62,000 nucleotides of DNA. Source: Mesostigma viride (Eukaryota; Streptophyta; Mesostigmatophyceae; Mesostigmatales; Mesostigmataceae). Position numbers and translations under genes: made by a program. The DNA is taken from assembly GCA_009746045.1 (NCBI GenBank), contig RPFO01000418.1:2732678-2794677 (forward strand), given 5' to 3'. How positions within the stretch are numbered: the first letter of the stretch is position 1; each line of letters opens with the position of its first letter. Below, piece after piece: positions 52,167 to 62,000 of the stretch. Under the pieces are notes generated by a model, which saw only the letters and a list, made by a program, of their open reading frames with translations, made no database searches and had not been told where the DNA came from.

Positions 52167-54537
52167 TGAGCTCCACAAAACGTGGCTCGGGTAGTGCCTT
52201 GGTGAGCATGTCGGCGATCATCGCTGCCCCAGGAAGGTGAGACACCTGTACGGTGCCATCCGCCATCTTCGCGCGGATGTAGTGGTACTTGACGTCGATG
52301 TGCTTGGTACGCCGAGGGTGAACAGGGTCTCGTGACAGAGCCACGGCACCCGTGTTGTCGCAAAACACCTGAATTGGCCCTGAGGCCGGATCACCCAACT
52401 CCTTGGTGATGGTGAGAAGGGGGACCACCTGCTGCGTGACACCGCACAGGGCCATGTACTCAGCCTCACAGGTGGACAGGGCTGGAGTGGGCTGCTTGCG
52501 ACTGGTCCACTCCACCGCAGCACCGCGGTTACTACATGACCAAGTTGCCCGTGATTGACTTGCGGTCCACAGTATCGTTTGCCCAATCGGCATCCGAGTA
52601 GGCCACCAGCCCCCCCTGCCCCGTGTAGGACAGACCCAGGTCCTTGGTGTGTACCGCGTACTGAAGCACCCGGCGTGCCAGCCCAAGGTCGCTTACAGTA
52701 CAGTAGGGTTTTTCATCTTCTGAGTCAGCAGGTTGACTGCGAATGCCAGGTCAGGCCGAGTGCATCCCATAGCATACAGGAGTGCCCCGGTGATCGCTTG
52801 GTAGACGCGAGTGTCGTCCGCGTTGAGAAGCCCCCCCTCACCACGGGGGGTTTTGGGGACGATGGGCGTCTTCACCGCCCGTGGGGAGACCCCAAAGCGC
52901 TCAGCGAGGGCCTCCAGGTACGGGCCTTGGTGCAGAAAAACTGTGCGCGCCGGCGGGTCGAGGACCAGGGAGACCCCCAGAAAGAGGGAGGGGGCATCCG
53001 TCTCGGTGATCTGGAAGCGCTGGGACAACCGTTGGGTCCACTGCGATACACCGCCGAGGAGTGGGAGTAGCCACTCCGCCGAGGAGTGGGAGACCAGGAG
53101 ATCGTGGACATGGACGAAGGCAAAACCACCAACATATACAGGAACAGACACGTGTCCGTGGTGCTCTGGACAGCGCCAGTCTCATGGATGAGGTAGTTCC
53201 GGAGCGTATGGTGCCAGTTCCGGGGCGCCTGCATGTTTGAGCCCATAGAGGCTCCGCCGGAGGCGCCAGAGGTACGTTTGGCCAGTGGGGTCGCGTTCCT
53301 CAAAGCCCTTGGGGGGAAGGACATACACGTCCTCCTCCAACTCAGCATAGAGGAAAGCGGTGCGGACATCCAGCTGCCGGATAGGGTGGCCAGCAGTGCC
53401 AGCACGAGCCAAGCCCAGGCGCACGGTGGCAGCACGGACGGTGGGAGCAAAAGTCTCACTGAAATCCATTCCCTCGCGCTGTGCAAACCCCTTGCACACG
53501 AACCGGGCCTTGCACCGCCCATCAGCTTTCTGGGCGAAGACCCACTTGGTGGGCAGGAGCTTGGCACCGCGCGGAAGATCACGCACATATGCAGAAGCTC
53601 GTAAACCTGGTGCTCCTGGAGGCTGGCCAGCTCACTCTCCATGGCCGTGCGCCATTCCGGCGAGGCAAGGGCGGCAGCGGGAAAGGAGGGCACGGACGCA
53701 GGCTGGCTATGAAAAGCAGCGGCGAAGCACAGGTCGGCGACAAGTGAGTGATGCGCGTGGATCCGTGCAGCCTTGGTGACGGGTTGATCCGGCCAGGAAG
53801 AAAGCGCGTCATCCAATACATCATCGCCCCCGAAACCAGAGGGAGCGGGGGTGTTACTGCCATGAGAAAGGTCGCCACACAAGGCAGCACCACGGGAACC
53901 CCGCACGGGGAGGAGACCTGCAGAGGCACCAGGGGACGCCGGAGGAGAACAGCCGGTGCTGTCAGCCGTGCTCTCCGGCAGGTCGACCGAGGTACTCAAA
54001 TGCGGCGGAGGCATCCCCGCCCCGGCGTGTTCATAGGACGCCGCAGAACGCGAGTGGCCAGAGGCCTGCCCGCGCAACAGAGGGGCAGGCTGGCGAGCAT
54101 CTGACACGGTGAGGTAAGATGTCGACGCCCGGCCGGAGCCGTCGGAGCAGGGCCGTTCCGCACAAGTGCCTGGATGGCCGCAACGGCGGCCGGGGGGAGA
54201 ACGAAACGCTCAGGAGTCCCCCCGATGCTGACATATTAGCTGTCCTCACGGCCTGCTGGCAAGGCAGTGGAGGGCGTTGCCGCCCCCCCAGAGTCCTCGG
54301 CAGAGGCAGAGGGTAACTGCAAAGGGGCAGGAGTCAGCATGTCGGCGGGAAAGAGGTCGGCCTCCGCAAAGGGGGCCGCCGGCCCAGAGCCACTGCGCAG
54401 CCTGCGGGGCCCGGTTGCGCCACGTCTCGTCGAACTGCACGTGCTTGCGCTCGATGACACGCCCGCCGCCCGTCGCCTTGTCGGGCACCCACACGAGGGA
54501 GGCCGGGGAGTCAAGCTTGTATCCCACGAAGAGGCCA

Positions 54538-57105
54538 TGTCGCGTTTGCGTGCCATTATATCCTAGCCTATCACTTGGAAGGCATATCCATAGCAATAGG
54601 GTACTCTTGTGTGTGATCCACTATATTAAAATCCTGTGAGATGCAGGTCACGGACATACTTGGCCGCCGACCTCATGACAGGCAATTCCGTAGCCAGCCA
54701 GGTGTAGAATAAAACCATGATGCTTTATATATTTGGAAAGCAACCAAACCATTCACATTTAATTTCAAAAGACATCGACAAGAATACAAGTGTTGTCTAG
54801 TCGTATAATGTCGTACTTGTGCGTCACTGTACAAATAAGGCTAAGCGGTTCTTGATAACCTAGCAGGCCTCGGGTGACGCCACACTGCTCCGCTTGGCTT
54901 ACGGCTGGCAGTGTCCTTTAGCGCCCCCTATCCTGTCTACCTATCCCGCTTACCCCAGCTATGGCTCACTGGCCAACGACGACCGGGTTCCTTCCCGAGT
55001 CTCGCCCACAATACACACATCATCTTGACGAAACCAAACAGTTATCACTTCCGTCAACCAATCTCATGACAATTACTCATTGCAACCACTCTCGGGGGCT
55101 GCTCCGGATTGTTCCACTATTAAACCCCTTGACGACAACACCAAGTTGTGAGGGAGAGTAACGAGCGAACAACGACCACCATGGCCGCTGCTGTGCTCCT
55201 AAATACCTCCAAAAATCCCGGCATCCATGCGCTGTCGCATTTGCCAGCAAGCCGCCTGACGTGCAGTTAGACTGCCAGCAAAATGCATAGCAAGTCTGTT
55301 CGACAGCCACGTGCGAGCCAGCACACCGCACACTTCGATCTGCGTATCTAGCTTTGTCCAATGGACTGAACATCATTCCGTCTGGACAATACAACAGATT
55401 TGTAACTGCCAAATGTCACGCACCGGAATATTGCGCAAGCCACCAAGGCTTTGCGCCCCAAAGTCTTGCGCCTAAACCTAAGTCAGGTCACCTAAGACTG
55501 TCACTCTAGAAATTCAGGCCTTTCCGGCGCGGCGCTCCACACCGGCCCAAGGAACAAAGCCTGCGGCCTACTGAATCAGGACCAACCAAACGTTGGTAAC
55601 GATTCCGATTACGGCAACCGCGTAACTTCTTGAGTGCACGGACGTAAATGATCACGGACGTGACAGCTGTCGCGTTTGCGTGCCATTATATCCTAGCCTA
55701 TCACTTGGAAGGCATATCCATAGCAATAGGGTACTCTTGTGTGTGATCCACTATATTCCCCCCCACTTTTTAGCTCGAAAAAATGAAGAGCCAAAAAGTC
55801 AAAAAGAGGATCACATAGGGAAAAAAAATTCCCACGACAGGACCACACATGCTTTTCAAATAGGCTAAGCAATAACCTCTTCAGTGCTTTTTCAAGGATA
55901 AGCATAATCCTCTTCATGGCTTTTTCAAGGATAAGCCTAATCCTCTTCATAGCTTTTTAAAGGATAAGCTTAATCCTCTTCCAAGTGCTTGATTCTGCAA
56001 GCAGCTTGGGTATATCTCCGGCTCAGGCTGTCCGAACTGAACCCGCCAAGGGTTGTTCGCTCGTTAAAAATCCTGTGAGATGCAGGTCACGGACATACTT
56101 GGCCGCCGACCTCATGACAGGCAATTCCGTAGCCAGCCAGGTGTAGAATAAAACCATGATGCTTTATATATTTGGAAAGCAACCAAACCATTCACATTTA
56201 ATTTCAAAAGACATCGACAAGAATACAAGTGTTGTCTAGTCGTATAATGTCGTACTTGTGCGTCACTGTACAAATAAGGCTAAGCGGTTCTTGATAACCT
56301 AGCAGGCCTCGGGTGACGCCACACTGCTCCGCTTGGCTTACGGCTGGCAGTGTCCTTTAGCGCCCCCTATCCTGTCTACCTATCCCGCTTACCCCAGCTA
56401 TGGCTCACTGGCCAACGACGACCGGGTTCCTTCCCGAGTCTCGCCCACAATACACACATCATCTTGACGAAACCAAACAGTTATCACTTCCGTCAACCAA
56501 TCTCATGACAATTACTCATTGCAACCACTCTCGGGGGCTGCTCCGGATTGTTCCACTATTAAACCCCTTGACGACAACACCAAGTTGTGAGGGAGAGTAA
56601 CGAGCGAACAACGACCACCATGGCCGCTGCTGTGCTCCTAAATACCTCCAAAAATCCCGGCATCCATGCGCTGTCGCATTTGCCAGCAAGCCGCCTGACG
56701 TGCAGTTAGACTGCCAGCAAAATGCATAGCAAGTCTGTTCGACAGCCACGTGCGAGCCAGCACACCGCACACTTCGATCTGCGTATCTAGCTTTGTCCAA
56801 TGGACTGAACATCATTCCGTCTGGACAGTACAACAGATTCGTAACTGCCAAATGTCACGCACCGGAATATTGCGCAAGCCACCAAGGCTTTGCGCCCCAA
56901 AGTCTTGCGCCTAAACCTAAGTCAGGTCACCTAAGACTGTCACTCTAGAAATTCAGGCCTTTCCGGCGCGGCGCTCCACACCGGCCCAAGGAACAAAGCC
57001 TGCGGCCTACTGAATCAGGACCAACCAAACGTTGGTAACGATTCCGATTACGGCAACCGCGTAACTTCTTGAGTGCACGGACGTAAATGATCACGGACGT
57101 GACAG
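54538..57105. mobile_element. Tandem-duplicated LTR-like unit, class unassigned
   Basis: Unit 1 is 54,538-55,666 and unit 2 is 55,669-57,105, separated by GC. Each starts TGTCGCGTTTG and ends CGGACGTGACA. GCCA flanks the whole (54,534-54,537 and 57,106-57,109). Unit 2 contains an extra segment of about 308 bp (55,758-56,065) missing from unit 1; the remaining 1.04 kb differs at only about two bases. TG...CA ends and a 4-bp TSD suggest two LTRs with no internal region, but a TIR element duplicated in place is not excluded. No coding sequence recognised. Confidence 0.6.
55877..55985. repeat. 33-34 bp tandem repeat, about 3 copies
   Basis: Units beginning CCTCTTCA and running through CTTTTTCAAGGATAAGC occur three times with small changes, plus a partial fourth. 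They lie inside the extra segment unique to the second LTR-like unit. Confidence 0.85.
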
Positions 57106-57605
57106 CCATCCTCAGAGCGAGAAACTTCTCACGGGCTGCCCCCTCAACCAAGACGTGGGAGGGGCAGCCAAACACACGCATGCCGGATAAATCCGCAGGG
57201 CGCCCATACAGGAGGAAGTAGGGCGTTGCGTGCTCCGGGTTGCTGCGGCAGGGCAGCCTGTTGATGATGTAGATGGCGCACGCAAAGGCTAGAGCCCAGA
57301 ACTCCTTGCCGAGGCCAGCATGCGCCAGCATGCTCCTGGTCATGCTAACTGCGACGCCCCAGAATCGCTCCGCCACGCCGTTCTGCTCCGGCGTATAGGG
57401 GGACGAGAACTCTTGCCGCACGCCATACTCAGCGCAGACGGCGCGCCAGTCCTGGCCAGTGAAAACGGCGTCTTGGTCGGAGAGAAGCTCCACAGGCGCC
57501 GTGGCCGCGGACGCACGGAATTAACGGCTTGATCTCCGTGGCCAGGAAGTGACGCAGGCTCCCAACGGCAGCGTCCTTCGTCTTCAGGAAGTAAACCCAG
57601 CAACA

Positions 57606-58199
57606 TGTTAGGAGTGAGAAAACAATGTTTGCCACAAAGTTTTACTTTATTTCACTAAGATAAAAATAAGTCTCAGTCGGCAGCTGGCCGGCTGCTAGTT
57701 CCACCACAGGAGTGTGTGAGCCGTGTGAGGTACTGAGAGAGCAAACATTGTGCGTAGCTTCGCCTTTTAAACAATTCCAGGCTCAGCTACTGGGTAGCAG
57801 TTATGATCTACCTACAACGTGGCCACACCAAACCGGGTCTTTTCTGACTGTGTGGCAGTTACAATCATAACGTGATCTCAAGCCAACCATTCACAACCAA
57901 AGTTCAAGGTCAGTCACAGAATGACTGGGTCACTTATGGAACAGAACTTAAACATGCGGCACATGCCCGTCCATGCAGTCCAGAGCTAGCACTAAACTAT
58001 AATAAGTACTAGTTTCAGGCAGGTGTGTCGATACTTCTGACACCCGGCCCTTACTCGGCACACAGGCCGGAAAACAAACTCAAGCAAGCCAGAACAAATG
58101 TTCACTAAAAGAACTGTAGTATGGGACCACTGTCACAGGCTAGCAAGTGTGTCCTTATGTTGTCTCATCACGAATTGCCAGTAACTCAAATACCCAACA
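57606..58199 (-). repeat. Copia LTR 5
   Basis: 594 bp, near identical to LTRs 2-4, with the same integrase junction on its left and the spacer on its right. Confidence 0.92.
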
Positions 58200-58582
58200 A
58201 CTTGTGTCCGCGATCAGTGGCCCGACTACATCCGCCACAAGACCAACCCCGAGAAGCCCCAAGTGTACTGGCGGGGCGGGGACCTCTATGTCAACAAGAA
58301 ACTGTGGAAGCCCCCCCGGGCTTCCCCGGGATAGAGCACTCCAGCTAGTTGTCTATAGATGGGGGCAATCGATTATGGGATAGCTTAGGCATTTCAGCAC
58401 TTCAATGAAACGATATTAGCGCACAGCGTTATAGTACCTTCAATTAGCTCTGGCACCTTGTGGCCATCAGCTTGCGCCTTAATTAGCCGACGTCTTGAGC
58501 CCACCTCACATTTGTAGCATAAGCTATGCGTCAGCCTACCTATGGTATTGCACTGGTTGTATTGCACCCACAGTGTTGCGCC

Positions 58583-60065
58583 AGTTACGTTAAATAGTGC
58601 CGGAACCTTTTGCCGCCGGAGGCAAATCGGTCCGTAACACTATTTTGCCCGGAATAACCATTTCCGAGCACCCAAGTTAATTCGGCCGAATTAACTTGGG
58701 TGCTCGGAAATGGTTATTCCGGGCAAAATAGTGTTACGGACCGATTTGCCTCCGGCGGCAAAAGGTTCCGGCACTATTTAACGTAACTAAAACCTGGCCT
58801 CGTGGAGGGGGGACGAAGAGCCCGAGACATCCGCCTAGGCCGCTGAGCACGCACCACTAAATGCGCCGGAGCTGCCTCAGTGAGGATTCGAACCCCTGAC
58901 CTCCAAGGTGCACGGGTTTTAGTTACGTTAAATAGTGCTTTAAAACCTGGCCTCGTGGAGGGGGGACGAAGAGCCCGAGACATCCGCCTAGGCCGCTGAG
59001 CACGCACCACTAAATGCGCCGGAGCTGCCTCAGTGAGGATTCGAACCCCTGACCTCCAAGGTGCACGGGTTTTAGTTACGTTAAATAGTGCCGGAACCTT
59101 TTGCCGCCGGAGGCAAATCGGTCCGTAACACTATTTTGCCCGGAATAACCACTTCCGAGCACCCAAGTTAATTCGGCCGTTTTAGTTACGTTAAATAGTG
59201 CCGGAACCTTTTGCCGCCTGAGGCAAATCGGTCCGTAACACTATTTTGCCCGGAATAACCACTTCCGAGCACCCAAGTTAATTCGGCCGAATTAACTTGG
59301 GTGCTCGGAAGTGGTTATTCCGGGCAAAATAGTGTTACGGACCGATTTGCCTCAGGCGGCAAAAGGTTCCGGCACTATTTAACGTAACTAAAACCTGGCC
59401 TCGTGGAGGGGGGACGAAGAGCCCGAGACATCCGCCTAGGCCGCTGAGCACGCACCACTAAATGCGCCGGAGCTGCCTCAGTGAGGATTCGAACCCCTGA
59501 CCTCCAAGGTGCACAGGTTTTAGTTACGTTAAATAGTGCCGGAACCTTTTGCCGCCTGAGGCAAATCGGTCCGTAACACTATTTTGCCCGGAATAACCAC
59601 TTCCGAGCACCCAAGTTAATTCGGCCGAATTAACTTGGGTGCTCGGAAGTGGTTATTCCGGGCAAAATAGTGTTACGGACCGATTTGCCTCAGGCGGCAA
59701 AAGGTTCCGGCACTATTTAACGTAACTAAAACCTGTGCACCTTGGAGGTCAGGGGTTCGAATCCTCACTGAGGCAGCTCCGGCGCATTTAGTGGTGCGTG
59801 CTCAGCGGCCTAGGCGGATGTCTCGGGCTCTTCGTCCCCCCTCCACGAGGCCAGGTTTTAGTTACGTTAAATAGTGCCGGAACCTTTTGCCGCCGGAGGC
59901 AAATCGGTCCGTAACACTATTTTGCCCGGAATAACCACTTCCGAGCACCCAAGTTAATTCGGCCGAATTAACTTGGGTGCTCGGAAGTGGTTATTCCGGG
60001 CAAAATAGTGTTACGGACCGATTTGCCTCCGGCGGCAAAAGGTTCCGGCACTATTTAACGTAACT
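58583..60065. mobile_element. Palindrome array (foldback-like element) with 5-bp TSD
   Basis: 1,483 bp flanked by GCGCC (58,578-58,582 and 60,066-60,070). It is built of two modules. U is a 103-bp arm (AGTTACGTTAAATAGTGCCG to TTAATTCGG) that forms perfect 206-bp palindromes at 58,583-58,788, 59,184-59,389, 59,522-59,727 and 59,860-60,065, plus single or truncated arms at about 58,918-58,937 and 59,074-59,176. T is a block of about 131 bp with AAAACC/GGTTTT ends, present at about 58,789, 58,941 and 59,390, and inverted at 59,728. The outer ends are themselves inverted repeats. No protein is encoded. Confidence 0.85.
58789..58919 (-). other. T block with tRNA T-arm-like sequence (first of four)
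   Basis: On the minus strand it contains GAGGTCAGGGGTTCGAATCC, a perfect B-box (GGTTCGAATCC) after a variable-loop-like GAGGTC. The T stem pairs at four of five positions. Downstream rather than upstream lies GTGCTCAGCGGCC, which resembles an A-box/D-arm. The 7 bases that should form the acceptor 3' strand (CTGAGGC) have no complement in the expected place, so I do not call a tRNA gene. Confidence 0.4.
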
Positions 60066-60233
60066 GCGCCCCGGCACCATGCCGTGGAGAGAGCGCTCTG
60101 TGGCCTGCCCACCTGCGGCAGTGAAAGAAGCTAGGGCGCCCTCCCTCCTTCTCGCTGTGTATATAGGGTTGAAGGTTCCTTTACTCTGTATTGGCACCCA
60201 CGTGACGCAGTCACGTGCTTATTAATTAATAAA

Positions 60234-60852
60234 TTAATTGTGTCTGAGCTCCACAAAACGTGGCTCGGGTAGTGCCTTGGTGAGCATGTCGGCGATCATC
60301 GCTGCCCCAGGAAGGTGAGACACCTGAACGGTGCCATCCGCCATCTTTGCGCGGATGTAGTGGTACTTGACGTCGATGTGCTTGGTACGCCGAGGGTGAA
60401 CAGGGTCTCGTGACAGAGCCACGGCACCCGTGTGGTCGCAAAACACCTGAATTGGCCCTGAGGCCGGATCACCCAACTCCTTGGTGATGGTGAGAAGGGG
60501 AACCACCTGATGCGTGACACCGCACAGGGCCATGTACTCGGCCTCACAGGTGGACAGGGCTGGAGTGGGCTGCTTGCGACTGGTCCACTCCACCGCAGCA
60601 CCGCGGTACATGACCACGTTGCCAGTGATTGACTTGCGGTCCACAGGATCGTTTGCCCAGTCGGCATCCGAGTAGGCCACCAGCCCCCCCTGCCCCGTGT
60701 AGGACAGACCCAGGTCCTTGGTGTGTACTGCGTACTGAAGCACCCGGCGTGCCAGCCCAAGGTCGCTTACAGTACAGTAGGGTTTTTCATCTTCTGAGTC
60801 AGCAGGTTGACTGCGAATGCCAGGTCAGGCCGAGTGCATCCCATCGCATACA
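60234..60852 (-). pseudogene. Copia copy 5: RNaseH and start of RT
   Basis: RNaseH (60,743-60,234) is the best-preserved of the five. It keeps the in-frame YSDADWAND...SITGNVVMYRGAAVEW that is broken in copies 2-4. The RT fragment is cut at 60,852 by the 671-bp TIR element, continues for about 48 bp at 61,528-61,575, and is then interrupted again. Confidence 0.88.
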
Positions 60853-61523
60853 CCGTCCGCATTAGAAGTTTTAAATAAATAATTAGCTTCTGGAAAATGT
60901 TCTGGCTGAAAACCATAAAAAAAAAAAAACAAAATTAATTAATTAACTCCGGGGGCTGAGGACTGGACTCAACAAATAAACAAACAAAATTAATTAATTA
61001 ACTCATGTGGGCACGGGGTCGTCGCCCTGTGAGAAAACAAACAAACATAATGTATTATATAATATAAAGTACATAAAACCTTCGAAAATACCTTGGACAG
61101 GCGGGGAACATGAAATATCGTGCAGATCGAAAAAAAACCCGCGAGACGCAGGCCGAGCGCGGGGTGAGGCGCGAACTTCACCTTAACATGTAAGTTGTAC
61201 TACTCATGTGCGATACTTATGGGCCTTGAGCAATTAAATAGGGTATCACTGACCTGAGACCTCCACTGACTATAGCCTGTGGCCCGGGGGGCCGCCGGGT
61301 TGGGGACGGCGTGTACCATATCTACCAAACAAACAAAAGAAATTAAATTAAATAAGTACCCACGTGCCTTGAACGGCTGCAGGACAAACAAACAAACAAA
61401 AGGTTTTAATTAAATAATAAAAACCCGGGACTCTAACTGGCTCCCCAACAACAATCCAGGGTTATTCGTAATGCAAATACGGCTAAAATTGACCCATAAT
61501 AACAAACTTCCAATGCGGACGGT
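60853..61523. mobile_element. 671-bp TIR element (MITE-like)
   Basis: Ends CCGTCCGCATTrGAAGTTT in inverted orientation (left 60,853; right complement near 61,523), flanked by TACA (60,849-60,852 and 61,524-61,527). The interior is AT-rich with several ATTAATTAATTAACT and ACAAACAAACAAA runs and no coding frame. A 4-bp TSD does not settle the superfamily; the exact right edge is uncertain by one base. Confidence 0.7.
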
Positions 61524-61527
61524 TACA

Positions 61528-61575
61528 GGAGTGCCCCGGTGATCGCTTGGTAGACGCGAGTGTCGTCCGCGTTGA
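61528..61575 (-). pseudogene. Copia copy 5 RT sliver
   Basis: 48 bp identical to the other copies (CAGGAGTGCCCCGG...GCGTTGA), between the 671-bp element and the next insertion. Confidence 0.85.
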
Positions 61576-62000
61576 CCGTGTTGGTTCGTACGGCACCTCG
61601 GGTATGAAAATACGCCGTATTCCACGGTACTGACGCTGTCGACAGCGTACGCGGTACGATTTTCACTGTTTTTCACTTTGGACTTAGCCGATTTTGGAGG
61701 TCGCGGACGTGTCACGCGGTAGGGAGAGGCCCAGACCTGTCAGTGGTACTGAAATTGCTTAAATTGCAGCGAGTGCATAGCTACTTGCTAGTACACGCGT
61801 GACGGTGTGCCTTTCTACATTTTTTGACAGGATTTTTTATTGCGCGGGAGAAAAGCTGTAAGGGGACAGACAGCATATGCATGGCAGAATCATAAGGTTT
61901 AGGGACGGGTGCACTTCCAGAATTAAGACGCACTGAGATGAGTGAAGACGCAATTAAAGCAAATAGAGGGTGCCGGGTGCGCCGGTTCATGTATTGTGCG
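61576..62000. mobile_element. Start of a second hAT-like element, right end outside window
   Basis: Copia RT stops at CGCGTTGA and is followed by CCGTGTTGGTTCGTACGGC, close to the left TIR of the hAT at 26,321 (CCGGGTTGGTCTGTACGCC). CGCGTTGA would be the 8-bp TSD. The remaining sequence has no supported coding frame. Confidence 0.55.

Larger units (their letters stand above)
52156..57605 (-). pseudogene. Copia copy 4: truncated INT - RT - RNaseH, split at 54,538
   Basis: RNaseH is 52,686-52,156; RT lies in 53,586-52,693 and overlapping frames; integrase is split into about 54,537-54,24x and 57,493-57,106. It shares the copy 2/3 lesions. It has private changes such as GTGGAC for GTCGAC in the HVDD codons (HVHD), a lost catalytic Asp. 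Excess length over a standard unit is explained exactly by the Gypsy with its TSD plus 2,569 bp here. Confidence 0.9.
58209..60244 (+). mobile_element. Spacer insertion S5, split by the palindrome array
   Basis: Fourth copy of the 547-bp spacer (58,209-58,582 and 60,066-60,244), interrupted at GCGCC. The flanks rejoin perfectly to the sequence of S2 and S3. Confidence 0.6.

Noticed and set aside
55077-56851. 111-codon frames repeated in both LTR-like units
   Set aside because: Identical only because the 1.04-kb body is duplicated; no domain, and composition as in the non-coding parts.
58860-58920. Functional tRNA gene
   Set aside because: B-box is perfect, but no 5' half precedes it, the T stem has a mismatch and the acceptor strand lacks a partner.
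58583-60065. CRISPR-like array
   Set aside because: Repeats are palindromes over 200 bp with inverted blocks between them, in a eukaryotic retroelement context; no spacers or cas genes.

Overview
This is a eukaryotic nuclear window, most likely from a green alga of the Chlamydomonadales (volvocine type). The clues are: a spliced, secreted protein with RRxLL motifs and a hydroxyproline-type tail of Ser-Pro runs; a PAT/Kangaroo-type tyrosine-recombinase retrotransposon; GC-rich host-like coding sequence; and very long simple repeats. No marker gene fixes the species. I see one convincing host gene and no rRNA, intact tRNA or CRISPR array. Almost everything from about 13 kb onward is transposable-element sequence.

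Layout. 1-5,355: a chain of trinucleotide blocks (CCA/CAA, GCC, GAC/GCCGAC, GAA, about 1.19 kb of CAG, then CGG). 5,465-10,691: a two-exon minus-strand gene for a secreted, probably extracellular-matrix, protein. 10,735-12,880: no supported gene. About 12,941-13,890: a 5'-truncated LINE fragment. 14,097-14,457: an (ACTG)n array, followed by a 652-bp non-autonomous hAT element (14,458-15,109) with an 8-bp target duplication. 15,227 to the window end: a tandem array of truncated Copia units. Five LTRs alternate with five INT'-RT-RNaseH fragments, with a basic period near 4.02 kb, and later insertions have broken the array up.

The insertions can be dated relative to each other because removing each restores its host. 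A hAT element (26,321-27,664) lies in Copia copy 3. A Ty3/Gypsy chromovirus (29,105-52,052; 572-bp LTRs; TSD CTAGG) lies in the spacer before copy 4. Inside the Gypsy are a 3.35-kb TIR element (32,796-36,140), a 1.72-kb TTAA element (38,182-39,902) and a 7.05-kb PAT-like element with split direct repeats (40,534-47,582). The PAT element is itself hit by a second 1.72-kb TTAA element (44,370-46,088). Copy 4 also carries a 2.57-kb duplicated LTR-like unit (54,538-57,105). The spacer before copy 5 carries a 1.48-kb array of perfect 206-bp palindromes with a tRNA T-arm-like block (58,583-60,065). Copy 5 carries a 671-bp TIR element (60,853-61,523) and the start of another hAT-like element (61,576 onward).

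The size arithmetic closes. Gypsy plus its TSD (22,953 bp) and the 2,569-bp gap in copy 4 account for the whole 25,522-bp excess of that array unit. Without its guests the Gypsy is about 10.8 kb, in the order LTR - PBS(iMet) - small ORF with an RNase H1/viroplasmin-like hybrid-binding domain - gag - PR - RT - RNaseH - INT - chromodomain - extra ORF of about 2.3 kb - PPT - LTR. The most unusual items are that small ORF, the extra 3' ORF, a 2A-like motif in the PAT element, and the palindrome array whose arms covary.
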